Assembly (NCBI GenBank): GCA_021814145.1
Contig: JAKAIY010000030.1
Coordinates: 1-32,033 of the forward strand
DNA: 32,033 nt
Direction: 5' to 3'
DNA from: Chloroflexota bacterium
GTDB taxonomy: Bacteria > Chloroflexota > Ktedonobacteria > Ktedonobacterales > JADMIN01
The notes under the pieces were generated by a model. That model searched no databases. It worked only from the letters and a program-made list of their open reading frames with translations, and was not told the origin of the DNA. A program made the translations under genes and the position numbers. Shown here piece by piece: positions 24,049 to 31,943 of the stretch (position 1 is the first letter of the stretch; each line of letters opens with the position of its first letter).

Positions 24049-24293
24049 AACACCAGCGGTGTAAGCCCCTCCCAGGGACAGCCCTCCGTAGCCAACAGAG
24101 CGCTCTTGCTACGCATATCCTTCCTATCGCCCCCGTCCACGCACTTGCTATCATGACGCCATCTCGTCGCCTCTGAGACCACTTCCAGGATCCCAGTGGC
24201 GCGCTGTTTTCTTCTGGCGGCTCCAGCGCGAGCGGATTCCACCAAAACCAGGGGTCAGGCAGCAGGCAGGGTCAACAGGTTGTCGTTCGCCAC

Positions 24294-25585
24294 TCAGTCG
24301 GCGTTGAACTGGCGGACGCGCAGCGCAGTCACAAAGGAGGCGTTGACACGCCGCCAGCGCATCCCCTGGCGTTGCATGCGCCGATTGATGACCAGCGCGA
24401 CGGCCCGCTCAATCACCCCGCTGCCGACCGGATAGCCAGCCGCCTGCCAGGCGGCATAGTCGCCTAACCAAGCGCGCTGATTCTGCCGATAGGCCATCGT
24501 GTCCTCCAGACACGCAATTGGCTCCGCCGTTGCCCCCTGGGGACGCAGCGCCAGCAAGGCGGTGCGGGTGGCCTCCACGTCGCCGTGCCAGAGCAAATCA
24601 GGGATAGCTCAATGCAACACGCGGCGCGCCTCCCGGTGGGCGCGTCCCGGGCGCGCCGCGCGACATGCGCCCAGTCGCGGATACCAACTGCCTCGGGGAA
24701 GCGCAGCGTCGTCTGGGTCTTGATCCAGTCCGCGCCGACGCCGAGCGCCAGTTGTTCGCGGGCGTCGTCTTCCCCGTGCGCGGCGGCGGCAGCGTACGTG
24801 AGCGCCTCTACCCGCTCACTATCACCAAAGGTGGCGACATAGCGGAGGGGGTGAGGAGGTGGCGGTCTTGCCTGCCGGCTGCGGCCATCCCCGTCGCCAC
24901 CACGTCCACCTTGCCTTCCATCCCCCCGCTTGGTCGCGACACGCGAGCCAGCCCCCATCTCATCCGACCACGAGGCGGGGCAGCGGCTGAGGAGTGGGGA
25001 GCGGGTCGTCCGACGGCGTGTTGCTGCCCAGCCGCTGCCGCCGCGCCGCCGCGCCGCGCTCGGCGCGTACCTGCGCAGCCGTGGGCGTGAGCGGCCGCTC
25101 CGCCTCCTGCTGGCGCTCCGTGGCCTCCTGCCCGCCCAGGCGGAGCGTCCAGCGCCGCACTTCCTTGTCGCTCACCTGCGCTCCACAGCGCTCGCGCAGC
25201 ACGCGGGCGGCGGTCGCATAGGCCCAACTCGCCCCGGCCAGCGCACAGGCCGCGCCTAACTCCGGCGTCACATTCCCACCCGCCAGCACGCCCAGGCAGC
25301 GGGTGGAGGGAAGGAAGCTCTGCCCCCAGCGCGTGCGCCGCTGCCGCCGCACCCCCAGCACGACCCGGCAAAGCGCGTCACCACCCGGCAGGCGACCGTC
25401 CCCTGGCTCTGACTGGACGTAGCGCCACAGTGCGGACACATCGCATGCGTCGCCTCATACTCGCGCATGGCCTGCTGGAGCGCATGGCGCATCGCCTGTC
25501 GTCCTGCGGCTTGGATTGCGTCCTCCATCTGGCTCACATCCGCTTCCGCGTCTAGCTCGACCACGAGCGTCAGGGTACACTGCAT
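24294..25585 (-). pseudogene. ISKra4-family transposase, broken by several frameshifts
   Basis: The N-terminus (MQCTLTLVVELDAEADVSQM, then CPHCGATSSQSQG zinc-finger-like) starts at 25585 after a perfect AGGAGGT site. Later pieces fall in other frames: SFLPSTRCLGVLAGGNVTPELG and VLRERCGAQVSDKEVRRW (about 25350-25110), YVATFGDSERVEALTYAA and LGVGADWIKTQTTLRFPEAVGIRDWAH (about 24840-24660), and the C-terminus AAGYPVGSGVIERAVALVINRR with GMRWRR (to 24294). The order and the SGVIE/GMRWRR end are those of ISKra4 transposases. At least three frame changes (near 25370, 24960-24840 and 24600) make it inactive unless sequencing errors are responsible. Confidence 0.85.
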
Positions 25586-25598
25586 CCGAGACCTCCTG

Positions 25599-25635
25599 CT
25601 GTAGTGGGGGGGGGTTGACTCCACTACAGTAGTGG
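25599..25635. repeat. Nested alternative inverted repeats in the transposase leader
   Basis: CTGTAGTGG (25599-25607) pairs with CCACTACAG (25621-25629), and the same CCACTAC also pairs with GTAGTGG (25629-25635) as an odd palindrome. The two hairpins are mutually exclusive and lie just upstream of the transposase binding site on the minus strand. A run of nine or more G sits in the loop. Confidence 0.55.
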
Positions 25636-25800
25636 TCTCCTTGCTTTTCCTCAACCCCCGTTTTGGTTGAACCGAGCTCGTAGTAGTGGTTGGCATGGAG
25701 ATGCCCGATGCTGTTGCTGCGGGGATCAACGGTGACGCTCGCCGAGCTCATACTTGGAGCTGGGTCGCTCGTTGTCTGTGTCGTCTTGACCTGCCCCGAC

Positions 25801-26442
25801 TCACTCCGCAGGGAAGCCATGCTTGCCGTAGAGCCGGACGAACCGGGCTCCCGTCACGACGCCACGTGGCGCCAGCCCCTGCGGGCCACGCTCAAACAGC
25901 ATGACCACGTCTTCGCCTCCCGGCCCGATGGGCTGGACCAGACGTCCTCCTGGAGCCAACTGCTCTGTGAGCGGCGGCGGGACCTCCGGAAACGCCGCAG
26001 AGACGAGAATCGCCTCGAATGGCGCGTGCTCCGGCAGTCCCTCGCTCCCATCCCCCACCACGACCGCGACGTTGGTGATGCCCTGACTCGCCAGGTTGGC
26101 GCGGGCCGTGTCCACGAGGTCTGGCCAGCGCTCGATGCTCCAGACGAAACGCGCCAGGCGCGCCAGCAGCGCCGTCTGGAAGCCATAGCCTGCGCCGACT
26201 TCTAAGACAGTCTCGGATCCAGTGAGGCCCAGGGATTCGATCATCATGGCCACCAGCGACGGTTGCGTTGTGACCTGCCCGTGAGGGATCGGCAGGGCTT
26301 CGTCCAGGTAGGCCTGCTCAGCCAGGTGAGCAGGAACGAACGCCGCGCGGGGCGTCTCGCGCAAGGCTTGCAGGACGCGCGCGTCTTGCACACCGGCGGC
26401 CATGACCGCCTGAACTAGGGCTTCCTGATCAGTCTCGCTCAT
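25801..26442 (-). CDS. pcm: Protein-L-isoaspartate O-methyltransferase
   Basis: A 213-residue SAM-dependent methyltransferase that repairs isoaspartyl damage. The PCMT motifs are present: ALPIPHGQVTTQPSLVAMMIE (near 48), the SAM loop VLEVGAGYGFQTALLA (about 79-94), VWSIERWPDLVDTA, VVVGDGSEGLPEHAPFEAILVSAA and PGGRLVQPIG. Length is typical. AAGGA lies about 10 bases before the ATG. It stands alone between two transposon remnants; its composition is like the rest of the window, so it looks native and merely flanked by insertions. Confidence 0.92.
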   Translation of the reverse strand: MSETDQEALVQAVMAAGVQDARVLQALRETPRAAFVPAHLAEQAYLDEALPIPHGQVTTQPSLVAMMIESLGLTGSETVLEVGAGYGFQTALLARLARFVWSIERWPDLVDTARANLASQGITNVAVVVGDGSEGLPEHAPFEAILVSAAFPEVPPPLTEQLAPGGRLVQPIGPGGEDVVMLFERGPQGLAPRGVVTGARFVRLYGKHGFPAE

Positions 26443-26654
26443 CCTCTTGCCATCCTTATATTGCTATTCTTGTCAACCCGCTTGCGCTCACGGTGTTGTA
26501 GCTCAACCAGGCGCTCGGCGGTGATGGGTATCAGTTACCTTCTCTGTACTACCACCTCGCGGTGCGCGATGCGCTACTGGCTGTACGGTGCGGCGCGCAT
26601 TCGCTATACGCGCGCTGACCGTGGGGATGGCTAAGGTAGCGGCCAGGTTGTAAA

Positions 26655-26686
26655 GCAGCCTGCACGGATAGCAGCCTGCACGGATG
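26655..26686. repeat. 16-bp tandem duplication
   Basis: GCAGCCTGCACGGATA is followed directly by GCAGCCTGCACGGATG, 15 of 16 bases equal, just upstream of the IS1-like remnant. It looks like a local slippage or a relic of an insertion event. Confidence 0.7.
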
Positions 26687-26691
26687 AAAGT

Positions 26692-26956
26692 ATGACGTGT
26701 CCCTCCTGCCACCAGACAGCCCGCCAACTGTGGGTTGGACGCAACCGCTCGGGCAATCAACGCTATCTGTGCGCCTTCTGTCAACGCAAGCGCATCCCGC
26801 ATGGCGCTGCGCCGCCAGGCGATCGAGCTCTTCGCGGATGGGATGCGGAACGCCATCAAGCTGTTCGTCCACGCATGGAACCGCTGCCAGGTCTACCGCC
26901 GGACACATCCCAAGTACGCCGCGCATGTCTTTCAGCTCACCTACCAAGGACTGTAG
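26692..26956 (+). pseudogene. IS1-like transposase remnant, internally deleted and frameshifted
   Basis: The first 35 codons (MTCPSCHQTARQLWVGRNRS, then GNQRYLCAFCQRKR) form the C-x2-C ... C-x2-C zinc ribbon that opens IS1-family transposases. After a +1 shift near 26800 the frame continues RRQAIELFADGMRNAIKLFV, HAWNRCQVYRRTHPKYAAHV to the stop at 26956, which matches the C-terminal end of the same family. Only about 85 of the usual 230 residues remain, with the DDE core missing, so this is a deletion derivative. Confidence 0.7.
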
Positions 26957-26963
26957 CCACTCC

Positions 26964-26974
26964 CGGAAGCCCCT
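26964..26974 (+). repeat. 11-bp direct repeat, left copy
   Basis: CGGAAGCCCCT immediately precedes the 180-bp inverted-repeat element. An identical copy follows it at 27156-27166, as a target duplication would. Confidence 0.6.
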
Positions 26975-27154
26975 AGGGCTTGTGAATGGTTGAGCTTTCC
27001 GCGCTGCGAGCAGGAGATGGAGCCGGCACAGGCCGGCTTTGCGGCCACCAAGCGAGCGGAGTTAAGCCACCGTGTGGGTTCGGGGTTCCCACACGAGGGC
27101 TCATAGGCGCGGCTTGATCCGCCAGCCGGCGCACGGCGACCATTCACAAGCCCT
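26975..27154 (+). mobile_element. 180-bp structured element with 16-bp perfect terminal inverted repeats
   Basis: The ends AGGGCTTGTGAATGGT (26975-26990) and its exact complement (27139-27154) would form a 16-bp closing stem. Inside, TGAGC (26991-26995) can pair with GCTCA (27099-27103), AGCCGGC/GCCGGCT forms a hairpin with loop ACAG (27021-27038), and CGTGTGGG/CCCACACG forms another with loop TTCGGGGTT (27071-27095); CCGC (26999-27002) can pair with GCGG (27056-27059). No reading frame is present. This multi-branched layout suggests a structured RNA, perhaps a stand-alone HEARO/omega-RNA, which are abundant in Ktedonobacter; the alternative is a MITE using an IS4-like transposase. The orientation is a guess. 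Confidence 0.55.
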
Positions 27155-27155
27155 G

Positions 27156-27166
27156 CGGAAGCCCCT
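27156..27166 (+). repeat. 11-bp direct repeat, right copy
   Basis: CGGAAGCCCCT, identical to 26964-26974, one base beyond the right inverted repeat of the 180-bp element. Confidence 0.6.
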
Positions 27167-27194
27167 CCGCGCGGGCCGCCAGCCATGCGCGCTG

Positions 27195-27203
27195 TGCTAT
27201 ACT
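27195..27203 (+). promoter_or_regulatory. Extended -10 element of metG
   Basis: TGCTATACT forms an extended -10 box close to the TGCTATCAT seen before hutU and rrf2. The -35 region (GCCGCC) is poor. The start site near 27210 lies downstream of the 180-bp element and about 30 bases before the metG ATG. Confidence 0.5.
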
Positions 27204-27240
27204 GATGTCCGATTTCACAACGAAAGAGGAACCTGCCCGC

Positions 27241-28956
27241 ATGGACATTCAGCAAACAACGCCCGCGCCGGATAACCAACGCATTCTGGTGGCGGTTGCG
27301 TGGCCATACGCCAAGACCAGCACGCATGTCGGCCAGATCGTCGGCTCCTTTTTGCCGGGCGATATCTTCGCGCGCTACCACCGCCTGGCGGGCCATGAGG
27401 TGCTGATGGTATCCGGCAGCGACGCCCACGGCACGCCCATCACGGTTGACGCCGACAAGGAAGGCGTCACGCCGGGCGAACTGGCGGCGCGCTATCATGC
27501 CCAGATCGTAAATGTTCTGGAGCGCCTGGGCGTGGCGTTCGACCTCTATACAATCACGACCACTGAGAACCACTATCGCGTGACACAGGATGTTTTCTTG
27601 CGCCTGCTGGAGCATGGCTACCTTTTCAAGGACACGATGGAGTCGCCTTACTGTCCGACAGACCAGCGCTTCCTGCCCGACCGCTACATCCTGGGAACTT
27701 GCCCCCATTGTGGATTCACAGACGCGCGCGGCGACCAGTGCGACAACTGCGGACGGACGCTGGACGCGAAGGAGCTTATCAATCCACGCTGCAAGATTTG
27801 CGGCAGCGTGACGAGCACGATCGAGTTTCGCGAGACGGAACACTTCTTCCTCGATCTGCCGAAGCTGAGCGAGCCATTGCGTGTCTGGCTGGAGCGCAAT
27901 CGTGACCGCTGGCGCCCAACTGTTGTGAACTTCGCGATGAACTGGATCACCGAGGGGTTGCGGCCGCGCGCGATCACCCGTGACCTGGACTGGGGCGTGC
28001 CCGTGCCTGTGCCAGGTTACGAGAGCAAGCGCATCTATGTCTGGTTCGACGCGGTGATCGGCTATCTCTCCGCCAGCATTGAGTGGGCGCAGCGGCGCGG
28101 CGAGCCCGACGCCTGGAAGCGCTGGTGGATAGTGGGGCCGGATGGCCAGGAGCCTGCGCGCAGCTATTATTTCATCGGCAAAGATAACATCCCCTTCCAT
28201 GCCATCATCTGGCCCGCGATGCTGATGGGCTACGGCGGCCTGACGCTGCCCTATGATGTGCCGGCCAACGAGTTCATGCAGATGGGTGGCATGAAGGCGT
28301 CGAGCAGCCGTGGCAATGTCATCTGGACCAGCGACATGCTGGATAAATATGGCGCGGACTCGCTGCGCTACTATCTGACAACCACCATGCCAGAGACGCG
28401 CGACTCGGATTTCACCTATGACGAGCTGGTCCGCCGCAACAACGACGAACTGGTGGCGACCTATGGCAACGCCGCACACCGCACGCTGACTTTCGCACAG
28501 CGCAACTTCGGCGCGGCGACGCCGGACCCCGGCGAGTTGACGCCCGCCGACGAAGAGATGCTGGCGACAGTCGAGCGCGGCTTCACGGCAGTAGCGGAAG
28601 CGATCGAAGCGGTGCGGATGCGCGACGCGCTGAATGAGGCGATGATCGTCGCGCGCGCGGCGAACCGCTACCTGGACGAGCAGGCCCCCTGGAAGTCGGT
28701 CAAGAGTGACAAGACGGCGGCGGCGCGCGCGATCTGGACAATGCTTCAAACGCTCAATGGGCTGAAGACGCTGTTCCTGCCTTTCACGCCGTTCTCGTCG
28801 CAGAAGCTACACGAGATGCTGGGGAATAGCGGCGATGTGAGCGCCAGCGGCTGGACATTCCAGCGGATTCCGGTGGGGCAGACGCTACCACCACCGACAC
28901 CGTTGTTCGTCAAGTTCGAGCCCGTTGAAGCCACAGCCGCTGGGGCGGACAAATAG
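27241..28956 (+). CDS. metG: Methionyl-tRNA synthetase
   Basis: A 571-residue class I synthetase charging tRNA-Met. The catalytic core follows the MetRS order: WPYAKTSTHVGQIVGSFL (HIGH motif as HVGQ, 29-32), GSDAHGTPI, the zinc knuckles CPHC (154-157), CDNC (167-170) and CKIC (184-187), YVWFDAVIGYLSAS, YYFIGKDNIPFHAIIWPA, and the KMSKS loop as KASSS (352-356) in GGMKASSSRGN. The anticodon-binding helical domain follows; no C-terminal dimerisation domain is present. AGAGGA lies 11 bases before the ATG at 27241; an in-frame ATG at 27205 lies too near the promoter. Downstream DUF429 begins 3 bases after the stop. Confidence 0.94.
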   Translation: MDIQQTTPAPDNQRILVAVAWPYAKTSTHVGQIVGSFLPGDIFARYHRLAGHEVLMVSGSDAHGTPITVDADKEGVTPGELAARYHAQIVNVLERLGVAFDLYTITTTENHYRVTQDVFLRLLEHGYLFKDTMESPYCPTDQRFLPDRYILGTCPHCGFTDARGDQCDNCGRTLDAKELINPRCKICGSVTSTIEFRETEHFFLDLPKLSEPLRVWLERNRDRWRPTVVNFAMNWITEGLRPRAITRDLDWGVPVPVPGYESKRIYVWFDAVIGYLSASIEWAQRRGEPDAWKRWWIVGPDGQEPARSYYFIGKDNIPFHAIIWPAMLMGYGGLTLPYDVPANEFMQMGGMKASSSRGNVIWTSDMLDKYGADSLRYYLTTTMPETRDSDFTYDELVRRNNDELVATYGNAAHRTLTFAQRNFGAATPDPGELTPADEEMLATVERGFTAVAEAIEAVRMRDALNEAMIVARAANRYLDEQAPWKSVKSDKTAAARAIWTMLQTLNGLKTLFLPFTPFSSQKLHEMLGNSGDVSASGWTFQRIPVGQTLPPPTPLFVKFEPVEATAAGADK

Positions 28957-28959
28957 GCG

Positions 28960-29661
28960 ATGGGGGCGAACGCCACACCAGCTGTGGTGGGCATTGACCT
29001 AGCGGCGGGACGGGGTGTGACGACGCTGGTGGGGCTGGCGCTTGACGAAAGTGGCCCACCCCGCGTTGTAGCGCTGGAACATCCGCTAACGGATGACGCC
29101 ATCCTGATGGAAACCCTGCGGCTGCGCCCGGAGGTGATCGCGCTTGACGCCCCGCTGACCCTGCCCGGCCCGGTCACGTCGGCGCTCGCGGGCGCGCGGT
29201 GGTCGGGCCACGATAGCCCGTATACCAGGGCCGCCGAGCGTGACCCCATCTGGCGCACGCTTGGCGCGCGTCCGCTACCTGTCTCATTCCTGGGAGGACT
29301 GACCTTCCGCGCGATCCCACTGGCGGCGCGGCTGCGCGCGGCGCTGCCAGACGCGACGGTGATCGAGGTGTTCCCTACGGCGACGCTGCGGACGCTGGGG
29401 GCGCCCGCAGTGAGTGCTGGGCGGCGCGCGAAAACCACAGCTGTGGCGCGCCGCGCCGCGCATACAACGCTTGGGGCGTGGGTCGCCGGTCTACCGCCCA
29501 TCGGGGAGGAGGAGTGTCTGGACGCTGACACACTGGACGCGGTAGCGGCGGCGCTGACGGCGGCGGCGTTCGCCCGTGGGGTGAGCGTGGCTGTTGGAAA
29601 TCCCGCCGAAGGGTGTATTATCGTGATAGACGCCGCACGCTTTGCGGCGCTCCTCAACTGA
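28960..29661 (+). CDS. DUF429 family protein, predicted RNase H-fold nuclease
   Basis: A 233-residue protein. The start VVGIDLAAGRGVTTLVGLAL, then EVIALDAPLTLPGP and DADTLDAVAAALTAAAF, place conserved Asp residues in the order expected of the RNase H-like fold of DUF429. These proteins are predicted nucleases without a known substrate. It follows metG by 3 bases and is probably co-transcribed with it; the binding site is weak, consistent with translational coupling. It is about the usual length. Confidence 0.8.
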   Translation: MGANATPAVVGIDLAAGRGVTTLVGLALDESGPPRVVALEHPLTDDAILMETLRLRPEVIALDAPLTLPGPVTSALAGARWSGHDSPYTRAAERDPIWRTLGARPLPVSFLGGLTFRAIPLAARLRAALPDATVIEVFPTATLRTLGAPAVSAGRRAKTTAVARRAAHTTLGAWVAGLPPIGEEECLDADTLDAVAAALTAAAFARGVSVAVGNPAEGCIIVIDAARFAALLN

Positions 29662-29701
29662 GGCTGTCTCAGCGCGTCAACCAAAAGGGGATGCATAATC
29701 T

Positions 29702-30763
29702 ATGCGGCGCATCGCGATTCTGGCTGAGGGCAGTTTTGGCCCGCTCTCCGCGAAGACAGCGGTTGGCGTGCTGCGCTATGGCGCTGATCCAGTTGTGGCC
29801 GTGATTGACAGCGCCAGCGCGGGCAAAACGGTTGACGCCGTTCTTGGCGGCTCGGGCGCTGTCGGAGCGGGTGTTCCAGTGGTAGCCAGCGTCGAGGAGG
29901 CGCTGAGCTACGACCCCGATACGCTGGTGATTGGCATCGCGCCCATCGGCGGGCGGCTTCCGGACGCCTGGCGGCCCGGCATTCTGCGGGCGCTGGCGGC
30001 GAAGCTGAACGTCATCAGTGGGCTGCACCATTTCCTGGGCGATGATCCAGAGCTGGCGGCGGCGGCGAAAGCGAGCGGCGCGACAATCTGGGACGTGCGC
30101 CGCCCGCCCGCGGAGCTGGCGCAGCGCATTCGCGAGGGCGCGCCGCACCGGGCCGGCTCACACACGGTCTACTTCTGCGGCTCGGACTGCGACGTAGGCA
30201 AGATGACGGTCGCGTTCGAGGTAACGCGCGAGGCGCAGAGGCGCGGGCTCTCCGCCGGGTTCGCCGCCACCGGGCAAACAGGCATTATGATCTCCGGCGA
30301 GGGCATCCCAGTGGACCGCTTCATCAGCGACTTTGTCTCCGGTGGCGTTGAAGGGATGACGCTGGATTTCGCCAATCGCTATGACTGGGTGTTTGTTGAG
30401 GGGCAGGGCTCGCTCATCCATCCGGCCTACTCGGCGGTGACGCTGGGATTGCTGCACGGCTGCGCGCCGGATCTGCTGATCCTGTGCCACCAGGCGGGCA
30501 GGGAAGCGATCTACAGCTACCCTGACGTCCGCATCCCGCCTCTGACCCGAGTGCGCCAGATCTATGAGGAGGCCGCTGGCTGGCTGAAGCCCGCGCCGGT
30601 GGTCGCGGTGGCGCTCAACACTTACGGGATGCCCGATGAGGATGCGCGCGCGGTGATTGCCAGGACGGAGCGTGAGATGGGCCTGCCCACGACCGATCCG
30701 GTGCGCTACGGCGCGGGACCGCTGGTCGAGGCGCTGCTGGCGCGCAGCGACCTCCACGCCTGA
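29702..30763 (+). CDS. dgcN: DUF1611 family protein, DgcN-like D-glutamate N-acetyltransferase
   Basis: A 353-residue protein of the DUF1611 family. The N-terminal Rossmann-like part (MRRIAILAEGSFGPLSAKTA; VVAVIDSASAGKTVD; TLVIGIAPIGGRLP) is followed by a P-loop-type domain with GSDCDVGKMT (160-169), ATGQTGIMISGEGIPVDRF, DWVFVEGQGSLIHPAYS and LILCHQAGREAI. DgcN from marine bacteria acetylates D-glutamate; its partner DgcA is an enolase-superfamily racemase, and such a gene follows here 27 bases later. The pairing supports the call, although DUF1611 is broad. AAGGGG lies about 13 bases before the ATG. Confidence 0.78.
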   Translation: MRRIAILAEGSFGPLSAKTAVGVLRYGADPVVAVIDSASAGKTVDAVLGGSGAVGAGVPVVASVEEALSYDPDTLVIGIAPIGGRLPDAWRPGILRALAAKLNVISGLHHFLGDDPELAAAAKASGATIWDVRRPPAELAQRIREGAPHRAGSHTVYFCGSDCDVGKMTVAFEVTREAQRRGLSAGFAATGQTGIMISGEGIPVDRFISDFVSGGVEGMTLDFANRYDWVFVEGQGSLIHPAYSAVTLGLLHGCAPDLLILCHQAGREAIYSYPDVRIPPLTRVRQIYEEAAGWLKPAPVVAVALNTYGMPDEDARAVIARTEREMGLPTTDPVRYGAGPLVEALLARSDLHA

Positions 30764-30790
30764 GTGCGCCGGAGCCGCTGGAGATAACGC

Positions 30791-31900
30791 ATGATAGAGC
30801 TCAACGCGCACGCCCTCGATCTGACGCTGGCGACGCCTTTCCGCATTTCACGCGGCGTACAGACCATCGCGCGTAATGTGCTGACACAGATCACGGCGGA
30901 TGAGGCGGTTGGATTAGGCGAAGCCGCGCCGTCCGGCTACTATGGCGAGCGGCGCGAAAGCGTCTACATGGCGCTGGCTGATTTCTCCGAGCATCTGGGC
31001 GATGACCCCTCGCGCATCGAGGACATCATGGCGGCGCTGGACACGCGGCTGCGACATGGCAATGCGGCGGCGAAGGCGTCGGTGGATATGGCGCTCTACG
31101 ATATTCTGGGCAAGCGGCTTGGCGCGCCCGTCTACGAGTTGCTGGGCCTGAATCCTGAGCGCACACCGGTGACATCGTTTACCATCGGCATTGACGAGCC
31201 AGCGGAAATGGCGAAGAAAGCCGCCGCCGCCGCAAAGCGCTATCCGACCTTGAAGATCAAGGTGGGGACGGGGCGCGATCTGGAGATCGTGCGCGCCATC
31301 CGTGAGGCGACCGGCGCGACGCTGCGGGTGGATGCGAACGCCGCATGGACAGCGAAGGAGGCTGTGCGCCTCATCCGCGAGCTGGAGCCATACGGCCTGG
31401 AGTTTGTTGAGCAGCCGCTGCCGCCGGGCGATATTGAAGGGCTGCGGTTTGTGCGCGAGCATGTGACGCTGCCGGTCATCGCTGATGAAAGCTGCGTGAC
31501 GCTGGAGGATATTCCCCGGATGGTGGGTGTGGTGGATGGCATCAATATCAAGCTGATGAAGTGCGGCGGCATTCACCATGCGCTCAAGATGATTCACACG
31601 GCGCGCGCGCATCACTTGAAGGTGATGCTGGGCTGTATGATCGAAAGCTCGCTGGCGATTACGGCGGCGGCGCATCTCAGCCCGCTGGTGGATTACGCCG
31701 ACCTGGACGGCAATCTGTTGACGAGTGACGATCCATTCGACGGCGTGCGTGTCGAGCGGGGCAAAGTCATGCTGCCCGAACGCGCCGGGCTGGGTGTGCG
31801 CCCTCGCGATGATGAGGAGCGCCGTCGCGCGCTCACCGCCACTACCTCATCTGGTCGCCACGCGCGCAGCCGGGCCGAGCGGGGGGATAAGGGCGACTAA
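30791..31900 (+). CDS. dgcA: Enolase-superfamily epimerase/racemase, DgcA or L-Ala-D/L-Glu epimerase type
   Basis: A 369-residue enzyme of the muconate-lactonising subgroup. Catalytic Lys155-x-Lys157 (KIKVG), metal ligands Asp181 (VDANAAW), Glu207 (FVEQP) and Asp232 (ADES), and a second Lys in NIKLMKCGG are all in place. DLDG (304-307) is the DxD element that binds the alpha-amino group of dipeptides in L-Ala-D/L-Glu epimerases. Beside a DUF1611 gene, racemisation of N-acetyl-D-glutamate (DgcA) is likely; dipeptide epimerisation in murein recycling is the alternative. GGAG lies 7 bases before the ATG. The last 40 residues are a basic, low-complexity tail. Confidence 0.82.
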   Translation: MIELNAHALDLTLATPFRISRGVQTIARNVLTQITADEAVGLGEAAPSGYYGERRESVYMALADFSEHLGDDPSRIEDIMAALDTRLRHGNAAAKASVDMALYDILGKRLGAPVYELLGLNPERTPVTSFTIGIDEPAEMAKKAAAAAKRYPTLKIKVGTGRDLEIVRAIREATGATLRVDANAAWTAKEAVRLIRELEPYGLEFVEQPLPPGDIEGLRFVREHVTLPVIADESCVTLEDIPRMVGVVDGINIKLMKCGGIHHALKMIHTARAHHLKVMLGCMIESSLAITAAAHLSPLVDYADLDGNLLTSDDPFDGVRVERGKVMLPERAGLGVRPRDDEERRRALTATTSSGRHARSRAERGDKGD

Positions 31901-31943
31901 CTGCCCTGGTTCGTCGCTGTCCCACGATGCTTTGGAGGGCGTA

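Larger units (their letters stand above)
24241..25667 (-). mobile_element. Degenerate ISKra4-like insertion sequence
   Basis: An element of about 1.43 kb bounded by imperfect inverted repeats: ACCAAAACCAGGGGTCAGG at 24241-24259 and, read inward from the right end, ACCAAAACGGGGGTTGAGG at 25649-25667 (15 of 19 identical). Between them lies one frameshifted transposase in minus orientation. A target duplication was not found by eye, and the repeats may extend a few bases outward (TTC before ACC on both sides). Confidence 0.65.

Noticed and set aside
26974-27240. Riboswitch or T-box leader for metG
   Set aside because: The structured 180-bp element lies upstream of the probable metG -10 box, has flanking duplications, and lacks SAM-riboswitch core sequences or a T-box NCCA-binding sequence.
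26941-28749. A 602-codon open frame on the minus strand opposite metG
   Set aside because: It mirrors the metG coding sequence, its translation is Arg/His/Val-rich without family motifs, and metG has clear catalytic blocks. It is a GC-driven shadow.
28746-29696. 316-codon minus-strand frame opposite DUF429
   Set aside because: Ser/Arg/Ala-rich low-complexity translation, opposite a gene with conserved Asp blocks.
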